Assembly: GCA_963975425.1 (NCBI GenBank)
Contig: CAXBGS010000008.1
Location: 1 to 64,000 of the forward strand
DNA length: 64,000 nt
Reading direction: 5' to 3'
Origin: CAXBGS01 sp963975425
Lineage (GTDB): Bacteria; Planctomycetota; Planctomycetia; Pirellulales; Pirellulaceae
The notes beneath the pieces were generated by a model, which made no database searches, had not been told where the DNA came from, and worked only from the letters and a program-made list of their open reading frames with translations. The translations under genes were made by a program, and so were the position numbers. Positions 25,948 through 35,734 of the stretch are shown piece by piece (positions within the stretch are counted from its first letter, which is position 1; every line of letters begins with the position of its first letter).

Positions 25948-26598
25948 CTACGCCGTTACTCCGTATTCTCGCAGCACCGCAGCGACCGGTTCGCCGCCGA
26001 TGCACTCGACCGCCTGCCAGCCTCGCTGTTTGGCGGCCTGCACGTTTTCTGTTCGATCGTCAACGAAGAGGATGCGTTCGCGAGCGACTTCGGCGCTGGC
26101 TTCGGCGAGTTGATAGATCCGCTTGTTCGGTTTCATCGCGCCCGCTTCAAAACTCAAAATTGTTTCACGATAAGCTTCTTGCATGACAGGCCACTGTTGG
26201 CGAGTGATCCAGTCCCAGTGGGCCGCGCACGTGTTGGACAAGATGCCAAATGGCACACCGGCTTGATGGACGCTGTGGACGATTTGCTGCATCGAATCGA
26301 TCGGCGTGAACATGTCGCTGAGTGCGTCAAGCAGTCGTTGTGTCGGCATCTGCTGGATCGTTCGGCCAACTTGCTCGCGAATCGATGTGGCAAATTCTTC
26401 ACCCGACAACTCGCCGTGTTCGTATCGCGTTTGCTGTCCCGATCCGTAGACGGCCGCATGAATTTTTTCGGCCGCCACGTCAAACAGATTCGACGCGTTC
26501 GCGCAGGCGATCTGTTCGTCGAAACGAACCAAGATATTGCCCAGATCGAAATAGACGAACTGGATACTCGGCCCACCCTCTGGTTCAGAATCGGTCAT
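25948..26598 (-). CDS. HAD-superfamily phosphatase (YihX-like)
   Basis: A 216-residue HAD hydrolase. Motif I is FDLGN with nucleophile Asp 18, the variant seen in YihX-type glucose-1-phosphatases. Motif II is the Ser in LSNTC, motif III the Lys in KPNKRIYQLA and motif IV the Asp pair in ILFVDDRTENV. A helical cap domain lies between motifs I and II. The start codon at 26598 overlaps the stop of the DUF1080 gene (ATGA), and the SBF start abuts its stop. Its sugar-phosphate-like class and the neighbours suggest carbohydrate or organic-acid use, but the substrate is not known. Confidence 0.85.
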   Translation of the reverse strand: MTDSEPEGGPSIQFVYFDLGNILVRFDEQIACANASNLFDVAAEKIHAAVYGSGQQTRYEHGELSGEEFATSIREQVGRTIQQMPTQRLLDALSDMFTPIDSMQQIVHSVHQAGVPFGILSNTCAAHWDWITRQQWPVMQEAYRETILSFEAGAMKPNKRIYQLAEASAEVARERILFVDDRTENVQAAKQRGWQAVECIGGEPVAAVLREYGVTA

Positions 26599-27350
26599 CG
26601 CGAAAGAACCCGAATATTTCGATACCACGCTTCCAGCGGTGGACCGCTGTGGACCTGCAGAGCGATCACGCCATCACGCTGGATTGAATCATCCGTCTCG
26701 GTGTAGTCGACCGTCTGTTTGCCGTTAACAAAGATTTGAATCCGCGGGCCTTCGCAGATCACACGCATCGCATTCCAGCCGTCTTTCTTGACCAGATCTT
26801 GCGAAACGTCCGCCGTCGGCTGGGCCAAGAATTTTCGCCGGCGAGATTCGTCGTACAGCGCGCCCCAGACAGACAGCTTGCCTTGCTGGACCCACCCGAT
26901 GTCGGCTTGATACCCGCGAACCTCGGTCTCACCAGGAATCCGCTCGGATCGAATTTGTACGCCTGCGTTGCTGCCCTCACCGACTAGCTTGGCTTCCAAC
27001 CGCAATTCAAAATCGCCGAACCGCGACGTCGTACAAAGAAACTCGTTGTGCGGAATTTTCTCTTCCAACCGTCCGGCAACGATCGCGCCTTGTTCTGTTT
27101 CAACTCGAAACCAATACGCGTTGCCTTCCCACCCCCGCAGAGTCTCACCGTCAAACAGGGACCGCGACTTGAAATCAAAGTCATCCTTGGCCGAGCCGGC
27201 GTCCTGCGCCGACGTGCCGGAGCCCCCAGCGGATTCTGGCTTCGCAGCCGAATCTGGTTTCGCCGCAGAATCAGTGTTCAGCGGCGGGCCGGCGGAAACT
27301 GGCAAAGAGATTCCGATCAGGCAAAGCAGCAGCGAGATGGATCGAATCAT
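26595..27350 (-). CDS. secreted DUF1080 (3-keto-disaccharide hydrolase) family protein
   Basis: A 251-residue protein. From the ATG at 27350 the signal peptide is MIRSISLLLCLIGISLPVSA. A short Ala/Ser/Pro-rich linker with PDSAAKPES repeats leads to a DUF1080 beta-jelly-roll (about residues 65-251). It begins with SLFDGETLRGWEGN and contains the GEGSNAGVQIRSE and GYQADIGW segments and the C-terminal LQVHSGPP motif. The family includes 3-keto-disaccharide hydrolases and is greatly expanded in planctomycetes. First gene of the DUF1080-HAD-SBF operon. Upstream in-frame sequence to 27530 is not family-like. Confidence 0.88.
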   Translation of the reverse strand: MIRSISLLLCLIGISLPVSAGPPLNTDSAAKPDSAAKPESAGGSGTSAQDAGSAKDDFDFKSRSLFDGETLRGWEGNAYWFRVETEQGAIVAGRLEEKIPHNEFLCTTSRFGDFELRLEAKLVGEGSNAGVQIRSERIPGETEVRGYQADIGWVQQGKLSVWGALYDESRRRKFLAQPTADVSQDLVKKDGWNAMRVICEGPRIQIFVNGKQTVDYTETDDSIQRDGVIALQVHSGPPLEAWYRNIRVLSR

Positions 27351-27528
27351 CAAAAAAACCTCGAACCGGCGGATAAAAAAAGCGTCTAGCGTTGAGGTTC
27401 GGCATCCGACGCACGAATTGGGCGACGAGCGTTGAACGTTCAGCAACGGGCGTACATTGTAGATCTGGCGCCGTTGATCATAATCTGTGCGACGTCGGCA
27501 CGTTAACCTCCATCGAACAATCGCGAAC

Positions 27529-29205
27529 ATGACTCAACTGAACAAATACTCTAGCAAGATTACTCAACCCAAAAGCCAAGGCGCGTCCCAGGCCATGCTG
27601 TATGCGACCGGCCTATCCAGCGACGACATGAACAAGGCACAAGTCGGTATCGCAAGCATGTGGTACGAAGGAAACAGCTGCAATATGCACCTGTTGGACT
27701 TGGCCGCCGAGGTCAAAAAAGGCGTCACGGACGCCGGACTTGTCGGCATGCGGTTCAATACGATCGGGGTCAGCGACGGCATCTCGATGGGCACCGACGG
27801 GATGAGTTACAGCTTGCAGAGTCGCGACCTGATCGCCGACTCGATCGAAACCATCATGGCCGCGCAGTGGTATGACGGTCTGATCGCGCTGCCCGGATGT
27901 GACAAAAACATGCCGGGTTGCCTGATCGCAATGGGCCGACTGAACCGTCCCGCCATCATGGTGTACGGCGGAACGATCAAACCGGGAAGCTATAAAAACG
28001 AAAAGCTTGATATCGTCAGCGCCTTTCAGTGCTACGGCCAATTCATTGCGGGACAAATCAGCGACGAAGAGCGGCAACAGATCGTTCAAAAGAGTTGCCC
28101 CGGTGCCGGCGCCTGCGGCGGCATGTACACGGCCAACACCATGGCAACCGCCATCGAAGCGCTCGGCATGTCGCTGCCGTATTCGGCCAGTATCCCCGCG
28201 GTGGACGCGGAAAAAAAAGACGAGTGCCACCGCGCCGGTGTCGCGATGTTGGAACTATTGAAAGCCGATATCAAGCCGCGCGACATCATGACACGCACCG
28301 CGTTCGAAAATGCAATGGTCACCGTCATGGCACTCGGCGGCAGCACGAACGCTGTCTTGCACCTGATCGCGATGGCCCGTGCGGTGGACGTGCCGCTGAC
28401 CATCGATGACTTTCAATCGGTCAGCGATCGCATTCCTTACCTGGCCGACTTGAAACCCAGCGGCAAATTTGTCCAAGAAGACTTGCACAGCATCGGTGGC
28501 ACGCCGGCGGTGATGAAGTACTTGCTGGCCAACGGATTGATGGACGGATCTTGCTTGACAGTCACCGGCAAGACGCTGGCCGAGAACTTGGAATCGGTAC
28601 CGGATTTAAAAGAAGGTCAAACGATCGTTGCACCGATCGACAAACCGATCAAAGAAAGCGGTCACATTCGTATCCTCAAAGGCTCGCTGGCGCCGACCGG
28701 TGCGGTTGCCAAGATCACCGGCAAGGAAGGGCTTCAGTTCAGCGGTCCGGCAAGATGCTTTGACAGCGAAGAAGACATGCTGCATGCACTGGAAGAAAAG
28801 AAAATTCAAAAAGGCGATGTCGTCGTGATTCGCTATGAAGGTCCCAAAGGCGGACCGGGGATGCCCGAAATGCTGACGCCGACCAGTGCGATCATGGGCG
28901 CCGGCCTGGGCAGCGACGTGGCGATGCTGACCGACGGACGGTTCAGCGGCGGCAGCCACGGATTCATCGTCGGTCACATCACGCCCGAAGCTCAAGAGGG
29001 CGGACCGCTGGGACTGCTGCAAGACGGAGACATCGTCACCATCGATGCGGAAAAGAACTCGCTTGATGTCGACGTCGACGAAGCGGAACTTGCCAAACGC
29101 AAATCATCGTGGACCGCGCCACCACTGAAAGCCACCCGCGGCACGCTGTACAAGTACATCAAAACCGTCAAAAGCGCAAGCGAAGGCTGCGTCACCGACG
29201 AGTGA
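27529..29205 (+). CDS. ilvD: dihydroxy-acid dehydratase
   Basis: IlvD makes 2-oxo-acids in valine, leucine and isoleucine synthesis using an Fe-S cluster. The 558-residue length is typical. Cluster and catalytic motifs are CDKNMPGC, SCPGAGACGGMYTANTM and the terminal GRFSGGSHGFIVGHI, which carries the catalytic Ser. The start at 27529 (MTQLNKYSSK) gives the family N-terminus; an in-frame start 14 codons earlier is less likely. It is divergent from the DUF1080 operon with a 178-bp shared spacer. Confidence 0.97.
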   Translation: MTQLNKYSSKITQPKSQGASQAMLYATGLSSDDMNKAQVGIASMWYEGNSCNMHLLDLAAEVKKGVTDAGLVGMRFNTIGVSDGISMGTDGMSYSLQSRDLIADSIETIMAAQWYDGLIALPGCDKNMPGCLIAMGRLNRPAIMVYGGTIKPGSYKNEKLDIVSAFQCYGQFIAGQISDEERQQIVQKSCPGAGACGGMYTANTMATAIEALGMSLPYSASIPAVDAEKKDECHRAGVAMLELLKADIKPRDIMTRTAFENAMVTVMALGGSTNAVLHLIAMARAVDVPLTIDDFQSVSDRIPYLADLKPSGKFVQEDLHSIGGTPAVMKYLLANGLMDGSCLTVTGKTLAENLESVPDLKEGQTIVAPIDKPIKESGHIRILKGSLAPTGAVAKITGKEGLQFSGPARCFDSEEDMLHALEEKKIQKGDVVVIRYEGPKGGPGMPEMLTPTSAIMGAGLGSDVAMLTDGRFSGGSHGFIVGHITPEAQEGGPLGLLQDGDIVTIDAEKNSLDVDVDEAELAKRKSSWTAPPLKATRGTLYKYIKTVKSASEGCVTDE

Positions 29206-29375
29206 GCGGCGGATCGAAGTCAACGGCAATTGAGCGAGCTTCTTGAACGGGCAAAGCCTGCTCAAGGGGCCCGGGCATTAGGCGAAGGCTTCCGTGTCGC
29301 AGCCCCTTCTTTCCAAAGATGCCTCGGACATCCTCATTCGCGAGTCATCCTTTTTGCGATAGGTACGTACAAGCA

Positions 29376-30042
29376 ATGAGCCCACATCTACGACGACTGG
29401 TTTTCATTCTAGCGTTACTTGATTTTTCCGAACGACTGTTTTGCTGAAATCGTTTACCGCTCGTCCGGTTTCGTCGAACCCGCAAGAAGTGTCTTTAAAC
29501 CGGACAATCCCTGGATGTTACAGGTCGATGGCTGGGAAGCGACCGTCGATGACGGCACGCCGTTTTCGATAAGTGTTACTATCAAGAGCGACGCCGAAGA
29601 CCGTGGCGTTCAAAACAAGCATGTGACGTTCACGCCGACCGATGTCGTTCACGCCGACCGACGTCGAATTCTTCGTTGGGGATCTAAGCGCAGAAAATGT
29701 ATCGATATCTTCGTTTCGCTTCCGCGACAACGTCAGGTTTTTGAACTACGATCGATTTCGCTTGTCGGTAAAGCAACGCTGTTCAATACCAAACTGTTCT
29801 TCACTGGCGCTAAAGTTTCCTCGTCAACGTATGATTTAGATAGCGGGAATGGACCGGACTTGCCCCGTGTGTTCGATCCGGTTCTGCCCGTAAACGACGG
29901 ACTCGGTAAAACAAAAGACCTACTGATAATGAATGCACCAGCATTCGTCACTGCGACTTCAATGGTTCCCGAACCTTCGTCGGCAATCGCGCTGCTGGGG
30001 CTAGGCATTGCGACTGTTCTTAGACGACACCGACGTGCCTAA
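29376..30042 (+). pseudogene. PEP-CTERM exported protein, disrupted by three frameshifts
   Basis: The C-terminus is a PEP-CTERM sorting signal (VPEPSSAIALLGLG then LRRHRR), which marks proteins for exosortase-type processing. Reading from ATG 29376 gives a signal-like MSPHLRRLVFILALLD that runs into a stop. Removing one T from the run at 29423-29427 would join it to the frame FPNDCFAEIVYRSS. That frame is then broken by a 19-bp duplication at 29628-29665; skipping one copy continues as EFFVGDLSAENVSISSF. A third shift near 29750 is needed to reach the last 90 residues. The remaining pieces line up as one exported protein. I consider it a recent pseudogene; a single error would not explain all three. 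Confidence 0.75.
29628..29665. repeat. 19-bp tandem duplication inside the PEP-CTERM gene
   Basis: The unit gttcacgccgaccgatgtc occurs twice in a row with one base difference. Because 19 is not a multiple of three, it shifts the frame by one and breaks the gene. Confidence 0.85.
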
Positions 30043-30223
30043 GCACCGGCGGAACGGATGCGTGGCGGAACGATTATTGCCCACGACAACAACACACCGA
30101 TCCATTGAATTCGAAAAGACGCCACCTTCGATTCGCAATTTAAATGGCGATTGAATAGGTTATCGTCACCACGTTAAGATCTTGTTGAAATGGAAACGCC
30201 TTAGGACGTTCGGACATTGATTT

Positions 30224-31486
30224 ATGGATCGACGGTTTTTCTTGCGTTGTTCGGCGATGGGGCTGGCGCTGCCAGGACTCGAGTCAATCGATCAACCGCA
30301 AAACGTTGCTGCCGCAGAAAACAAGACATCGGCCGTGAAGCGGTTTGTCGCGATCGGCAGTTACTTGGGTTTTCACACACCCAGCTTTTCACCGTCGGCA
30401 GCGGGTCGTGACTACACCATGTCGCCGGTACTGACGCCGCTGGAGGATTTGCGCGATCGGTTCAGCGTTTTCAGCGGACTTGATCATCGCGCACCCAACG
30501 GACATCAGAACTGGAAAAACTATCTGACCGGCAAAGGGACACCTGGCATTTCGATCGATCAAATGGTCGCAAACGCCATTGGCAATCAGACTCGGTTCGA
30601 GTCACTGCAAGTGACTTGCGGATTCGGCAATGACGGGATGATGAGTTTTACCAAGGAGGGCATTCCGCTTCCGGCGATCGGGCGACCGAGCGTCCTGTAC
30701 CGCCATCTGTTCAGCTGCGGGACCGATTTGGCGCGAATGGATTACCTGCTTCGCAGCGGCGGCAGTGTGCTTGACTTGGCGATCGAGGAAGCACGTGCAC
30801 TGCAACGTCAGGTCAACGCTCGCGACGCCGAAAAACTGACGGAGTATTTTTCGTCGGTCCGCGACGCGGAGAAAAAATTGCAGAAACAGCGAGACTGGCT
30901 GAGTGTGCCCACGCCCCAAGTCGATTTTGAGTTGCCTGAGTACGATCCCGTCGCGCCGGACTTGTCGCTGGAATGCGAATCAATGATGTACGACCTGATG
31001 TCGCTCGCGTTGCAAACTGATTCAACTCGTGTCATTTCGTTCTTGTTGCCCGGCCAAGGACAAGTCTTCAGTATCGACGGACAAAAACTAAGTGCGGGCT
31101 ATCATGGCCTCTCGCATCACGGCAACGACCCTGACAAGATCGCCGAGTTCAATCGCGTCGGTATCGAACACGTGTCAAGATTCGGAAACTTTGTCCGCCA
31201 GCTCGGCGAAAAGGAAGACACGGAAGGTCGCCCGCTGGTTGACTCGACGGCGATTCTGTTCGGCAGCGGGATGGGCGACGCCAACACGCACAACAACAGT
31301 CGCCTGCCAATCCTGTTAGCCGGCGGGCCTTATCGACATGGATCGCATCATTCGATCTCGCGGGACAATCCTGTCGACGAGACTCCTCTGCTGGGCGATT
31401 TATTCCTGACTGTGATGCAATCGATGGGACTGGAAGAAGATCAGTTCGTGAAAGCCAGACGGAATTTGAATGAAGTACTTTTGTAG
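30224..31486 (+). CDS. DUF1552 family exported protein (module A)
   Basis: A 420-residue DUF1552 protein. The N-terminus MDRRFFLRCSAMGLALPGL is a short twin-arginine-like signal. The family pattern follows: a motif around VFSGLDHRAPNGHQNW near residues 85-100, the SxxxDQ segment GISIDQMVANAIG, and a C-terminal ILFGSGMGDANTHNN. DUF1552 proteins resemble the DUF1501/alkaline-phosphatase-like fold and are nearly always next to multi-domain cytochrome proteins in planctomycetes; their activity is unknown. The gene ends 17 bp inside the following cytochrome gene on the same strand, so the two are cotranscribed. Confidence 0.9.
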   Translation: MDRRFFLRCSAMGLALPGLESIDQPQNVAAAENKTSAVKRFVAIGSYLGFHTPSFSPSAAGRDYTMSPVLTPLEDLRDRFSVFSGLDHRAPNGHQNWKNYLTGKGTPGISIDQMVANAIGNQTRFESLQVTCGFGNDGMMSFTKEGIPLPAIGRPSVLYRHLFSCGTDLARMDYLLRSGGSVLDLAIEEARALQRQVNARDAEKLTEYFSSVRDAEKKLQKQRDWLSVPTPQVDFELPEYDPVAPDLSLECESMMYDLMSLALQTDSTRVISFLLPGQGQVFSIDGQKLSAGYHGLSHHGNDPDKIAEFNRVGIEHVSRFGNFVRQLGEKEDTEGRPLVDSTAILFGSGMGDANTHNNSRLPILLAGGPYRHGSHHSISRDNPVDETPLLGDLFLTVMQSMGLEEDQFVKARRNLNEVLL

Positions 31487-34172
31487 ACCCGAACATTATA
31501 CGCGCCGCACCCTGGGGCTACATTTCGATCGCCGACGAACCGACGGCAAGCTGCTGTCGTTACGGTGGTTGCTTGCTTGGATCGTGCTAGTTGTTCCCAC
31601 GCTCGCGATTGTGGCCGAGGGCTCGGACAACCAGCAACTTGACGATTCTGTCAGCGAATTTCTGACCAGCCACTGTGTCGATTGCCATAGCGAGGGATCG
31701 GCCGAAGCGGAAATCGTTCTGGACGCTGGTGCGATTGATTGGAGCGATCCCCGTTCGTCAGAAGTTTGGACGAAGGTTCATCAAGCGCTCACGGCCAACG
31801 AGATGCCACCAAGTGACGTCGACCACCGACCGTCGGATGCACAGCGAAATGTGATGCTCCACTGGCTGGACAAAACGCTCACACAGCGTGTGCCGCCGGG
31901 AGGATCGGTTCTGCGCCGACTCAATCGTCAGGAATACGAAAACTCGGTAAGGTCGGTGCTAGGCATTCCGTTCGACGTGCCAAACTCGTTTCCCGCCGAC
32001 ACTCAATCTCACGGTTTTGACAACATCGGTGAAGGCCTCGTACTGTCTCCACCGCTGATGCAACAGTACGTTCAGCTGGCGACCGCGGCCGCTGATGAAC
32101 TGCTGCCGCCGGAACAAAATACCGTGAAGTTGTCACCCACGAGAAACGAGATCGGTCCCGGTGATTTTTCACTGAATTTCACCACCGGCCACGAGATCGA
32201 CGGAGTGCTGCGGATGGTCAGCGGCAGCGAACCTTTGTCGCGAGGTTGCGTTTGGCCGAATCGATTCGAAGCCCAAGTGAGCGGCGAATACGACGTCGCG
32301 ATCAACCTTTCGGCGTACCGACCGACCGAGGGACACGTTCCCGTCGTTCATCTGCTGGCTCGAAAAACGACGGGGTCCAACTTTGCCAAAGCATTCAGTT
32401 TGCGAAAACTGGCGGAGTTTGAACTGGAAAGCGAACAGGCGAGCATGTTCCAAACTTCTGTGGAACTGCTAAGCGGCGAAACGATTGTGGTCCACTATGA
32501 CAATGCGCCGATCTATTGCGACATCACGGGCAACAAACCTGCTTACTTGGAGCGATTCTCTGCACAGTTGCTTGATACGTTTCGTGACGAACCCGAATTG
32601 GGCTTGGCGTGGATGAAAGCGGGACATCAACGATCCGATCGAGGCTGGTCATGGTGGAAACGAATCGAAGCGGAACGTGAGTCTGCCAAGCGGAACCTTG
32701 ACCAATTCGATCCCGAATCGGAGGAAGTGCAAGCGTTTGCACTCGCCATAGCCCGCCAGGAAGTCAACACAGAAGAAACACTTTGCTGTTTTCATTTTTT
32801 TAAGGGACCGGGGATCGACATCCACAAAATGTCCATCACTGGCCCCACCCGACTGATCGAAGACGAGGAGACCCGGCGGCGAAAGCAACGCACGGCTCGG
32901 TTTCTGGGGCGGCGCGGTGATCTGGACGATGCTGCCTACACCGCACAAATCTTGCGTCCCATGCTCGACCGAGCCTTTCGCCGTCCCGTTACAGACGCCC
33001 AGCTGAGCAAGTACGTCGGCATTGCAACCAATCACATCGCCGACGGCGCAAGTTTTCGTGACGGCATCCATCTATCGATACGGGCCGCTTTGTGCTCAAC
33101 GCATTTCTTGTATCGCGGACAACGCCCCGGCAAGATGGACGATTACGACTTGGCAACACGGCTCAGCTATTTCCTGACCAGCGGTCCGCCGGATGACACA
33201 TTACGCAAGCTTGCGATGCAGGGACAACTTTCCGCAAAACCGATTCTCCAGCAGCAGACGCGACGCTTGCTCAAGCAGTCCAAGGTCAAGAATTTTTTGA
33301 GTTCGTTTACGGGGCAGTGGCTCGATTTGCGTTTGTTGCCTCAAATCATGCCCGACGCCCGTTTGCTAAGGTGGACCGACAAAGACTTGGCCGCCGTCAC
33401 CGCCGAAACTGAAATGTTTGTGTCCGAGATTTTGCATAAGAATCATCGGCTGGAAACATTCATCGACGCCGACTTTACTTACCTGAATCGTCGTAATGCC
33501 AAACTTTACGAAATCGATTTCCCCAAATCTGACCAGATGAAACGAGTCACCCTGCCGCGTGAAAGTCTGCGTGGTGGCATCTTGACGCAAGCGAGCGTGC
33601 TGATGGCAACGGCGAACGGCGTCGATACGCAACCGGTGCTGCGCGGAGCCTGGATGCTTGAGAATATTTTTGGGATGCCGACCGCGCCGCCCCCCGCCGA
33701 CGTGCCCGCGATCGAGCCCGATACAACCGGTGCGAAATCGATTCGCGAATTGCTCGATCGACACAAGGCGGATGCCAGCTGCGCGCGATGTCACGAGCGG
33801 ATCGACCCGCCCGGTTTCGTGCTAGAAAGCTTTGATCCCGTGGGCCGTTACCGCGAGTACTATCCGATTTACAAAAAACGCGGCGATAAAGTCGTTACGC
33901 TCAAGGGACAACCGATCGATTGCGCCAGCGTGATGCCCGATGGAACGACACTGAAAGACATCACGGACTTAAAACGGCATCTGATAAAGAACCCGGATAT
34001 CTTTTCGCGTTGTCTGACCGAAAAACTGCTCGTCTATGCGACAGGCCGCGCAATGAATTACGGAGATCACAAAGTGATTGACCGCATCGTCGACGACACC
34101 AAGAAACGCGGCAACGGTTTCGCGGACTTAATCGTCGAGGTCGTGCAAAGCGATTCCTTTGGCACCAAATAG
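31470..34172 (+). CDS. secreted planctomycete cytochrome-c protein with DUF1587/1595/1592/1588/1585
   Basis: A 900-residue exported protein (signal around SLRWLLAWIVLVVPTLAI). A heme-binding CVDCH lies near residue 67. It is followed by DUF1587 (RRLNRQEYENSVRSVLG), a beta-rich insertion, DUF1595 (FRRPVTDAQLSKYVG), DUF1592 (ATRLSYFLTSGPPD), DUF1588 with a second CxxCH (CARCHERIDPPG) and DUF1585 at the C-terminus (VYATGRAMNYGDHKVID). These domains are characteristic of planctomycetes and their collective role is thought to be in polysaccharide degradation or redox chemistry, but is unproven. It overlaps the DUF1552 gene by 17 bp, and the start could lie later if the signal peptide begins at an internal Met. 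Confidence 0.88.
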   Translation: MKYFCRPEHYTRRTLGLHFDRRRTDGKLLSLRWLLAWIVLVVPTLAIVAEGSDNQQLDDSVSEFLTSHCVDCHSEGSAEAEIVLDAGAIDWSDPRSSEVWTKVHQALTANEMPPSDVDHRPSDAQRNVMLHWLDKTLTQRVPPGGSVLRRLNRQEYENSVRSVLGIPFDVPNSFPADTQSHGFDNIGEGLVLSPPLMQQYVQLATAAADELLPPEQNTVKLSPTRNEIGPGDFSLNFTTGHEIDGVLRMVSGSEPLSRGCVWPNRFEAQVSGEYDVAINLSAYRPTEGHVPVVHLLARKTTGSNFAKAFSLRKLAEFELESEQASMFQTSVELLSGETIVVHYDNAPIYCDITGNKPAYLERFSAQLLDTFRDEPELGLAWMKAGHQRSDRGWSWWKRIEAERESAKRNLDQFDPESEEVQAFALAIARQEVNTEETLCCFHFFKGPGIDIHKMSITGPTRLIEDEETRRRKQRTARFLGRRGDLDDAAYTAQILRPMLDRAFRRPVTDAQLSKYVGIATNHIADGASFRDGIHLSIRAALCSTHFLYRGQRPGKMDDYDLATRLSYFLTSGPPDDTLRKLAMQGQLSAKPILQQQTRRLLKQSKVKNFLSSFTGQWLDLRLLPQIMPDARLLRWTDKDLAAVTAETEMFVSEILHKNHRLETFIDADFTYLNRRNAKLYEIDFPKSDQMKRVTLPRESLRGGILTQASVLMATANGVDTQPVLRGAWMLENIFGMPTAPPPADVPAIEPDTTGAKSIRELLDRHKADASCARCHERIDPPGFVLESFDPVGRYREYYPIYKKRGDKVVTLKGQPIDCASVMPDGTTLKDITDLKRHLIKNPDIFSRCLTEKLLVYATGRAMNYGDHKVIDRIVDDTKKRGNGFADLIVEVVQSDSFGTK

Positions 34173-34176
34173 AAAC

Positions 34177-34217
34177 GCCTTTCGTCTCAGCCGGTTGGAC
34201 GAGGCGAGCGTCTTTTG
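34177..34217. terminator. possible terminator between convergent modules
   Basis: The segments cgcc and tcgtc pair with gacga and ggcg, with a 2-nt bulge, followed by gtctttt. It lies in the 86-bp spacer between the two convergent DUF1552 modules. Weak. Confidence 0.35.
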
Positions 34218-34258
34218 AATTTTGCCGTAACCATCCTCGGTTGGGGTAACGCGATCGT

Positions 34259-35578
34259 TTACGTCAATCCTTCAAGCGGCCCGGTGCTGTCGACAAAGCT
34301 TTCTGTGTCGATCCCCAGCGCCTGCAATATGGTCACGAACAGATTTGACATCGGCGTCTGATCATCGAAACGTAGAAATTGATTATGCCGAAGCCCCAGG
34401 TCTCGGCCACCGGCGAGCAACAAAGGATAGTTACGGTTCTGGTGAGTCCGGCTGTTGCTGCTGCCGTACAAGACCAAAGTACGGTCAAGCAGATTGCCAT
34501 TGCCTTCGGGGGTTTCCTTCAATCGGGTGAGGAAGCGTGCCAGGTTTTCGGCGAGGAATTGATCAAACCGGCCGATATTCTCGGGACCGCCTTGCTTGCC
34601 AGCGGCATGTGCCAAACCATGCCAGTCCGGCTGCAGCCCCAATACGGCGGGAAACGTTCGTGCGCGCGACGGACCATAGCTGCCGATCTGATACGTGGTG
34701 ATCCGCGTCAGATCGGTTTGGAACGCAAGGAATTGCAGATCATAAATCGCCTTGAGGTATTCTTTCGGCGCATCGACCGTTGCCTCCAGTTCAATCGAAT
34801 CACGATCGACGGTGGGCAGCGGTATGTCTAGCCAACTGCGCGAACGCTCGACGCGCTGTTCGACTTCACGTACCGAGGTTTCAAATTCGGAAAGTTTCCG
34901 GACGTCGGCCGTTCCCAGCCTGCGGCTCAGCGATTTGGACTGATCCATTACCAAATCAAGAATGCTTTCTGAATGCTGTAATTGGTTGCGATCTTTTTTG
35001 CTCGCTCCATCTTGACCGAACAGACGCTTGAAGATCTGTTTCGGGTCTGACAACGCGGGGATCGGCTGACCCTTGTCGGTGTAGGACAACGTCGTCGTCC
35101 GAGTTCGCGGCCCCACCCCGCCGTCGGTCGACAAAGTCAACGAAGCCAACCGCGTCTGGTTGCCGATCCGCTGAGCCGCAAATTGATCCAGCGAAATCGT
35201 GTTCTGATAGGTCACCGGGGCCAGGTTATTTCCAGTCAGGAAGGTATCGCCGGTGTCATGGCCGTTCATCGCACGGCAGCGTGGATGCGACAAACCATGG
35301 AAAATCGAAACATCCTGCATCAGACCTTCCAACGGCTTTAAGACGTTGGTCAGTTCATAATCTTTGCCCTCGCCGGTGGGAAACCATCCCCATTGGCGAT
35401 CCTCGGCGTCATCCTTTGGCATCGCGATGCCAAAGGGAAACAGAACGGCACACATCCGCCGTGGCAATTCTTGTTGCGCTACCGCAGGACCGCCCATTGC
35501 TTCCAGCCATGGCAATGCCATGCTGACACCGGCCGCCTTGAGTGCGGTTCGTCGATCGACGTGCCAGGACTTTTTCAT
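34259..35578 (-). CDS. DUF1552 family exported protein (module B)
   Basis: A 439-residue protein from ATG 35578 with a canonical Tat signal (DRRTALKAAGVSMALPWLEA). DUF1552 landmarks are FHGLSHPRCRAMNGHDTGDT, ISLDQFAAQRIGNQTRLASL, LQPDWHGLAHAAG and LYGSSNSRTHQNRNYP. It is a distant paralogue of the module A protein at 30224. It lies on the opposite strand, downstream of its own cytochrome partner at 35735, so the gene order inside the module is reversed relative to module A. Confidence 0.92.
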   Translation of the reverse strand: MKKSWHVDRRTALKAAGVSMALPWLEAMGGPAVAQQELPRRMCAVLFPFGIAMPKDDAEDRQWGWFPTGEGKDYELTNVLKPLEGLMQDVSIFHGLSHPRCRAMNGHDTGDTFLTGNNLAPVTYQNTISLDQFAAQRIGNQTRLASLTLSTDGGVGPRTRTTTLSYTDKGQPIPALSDPKQIFKRLFGQDGASKKDRNQLQHSESILDLVMDQSKSLSRRLGTADVRKLSEFETSVREVEQRVERSRSWLDIPLPTVDRDSIELEATVDAPKEYLKAIYDLQFLAFQTDLTRITTYQIGSYGPSRARTFPAVLGLQPDWHGLAHAAGKQGGPENIGRFDQFLAENLARFLTRLKETPEGNGNLLDRTLVLYGSSNSRTHQNRNYPLLLAGGRDLGLRHNQFLRFDDQTPMSNLFVTILQALGIDTESFVDSTGPLEGLT

Positions 35579-35734
35579 GATGTTCTCGTTGAGTGTGCTA
35601 GAAAACGGCAAACAGCGGTTGGACTGATCATGAACGCGAGATCAATCAATCTAATTGCTAGAGAGTAAAAACCGCAAATCGACATGGATCCAATCAAAGT
35701 TAATCCAAGCGTCCTTTTCCGCCGCAAACGACGG

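Noticed and set aside
29205..30223. region considered as a mobile element because of the frameshifted gene
   Set aside because: There are no transposase, terminal inverted repeats or target duplications. The 19-bp duplication is local.
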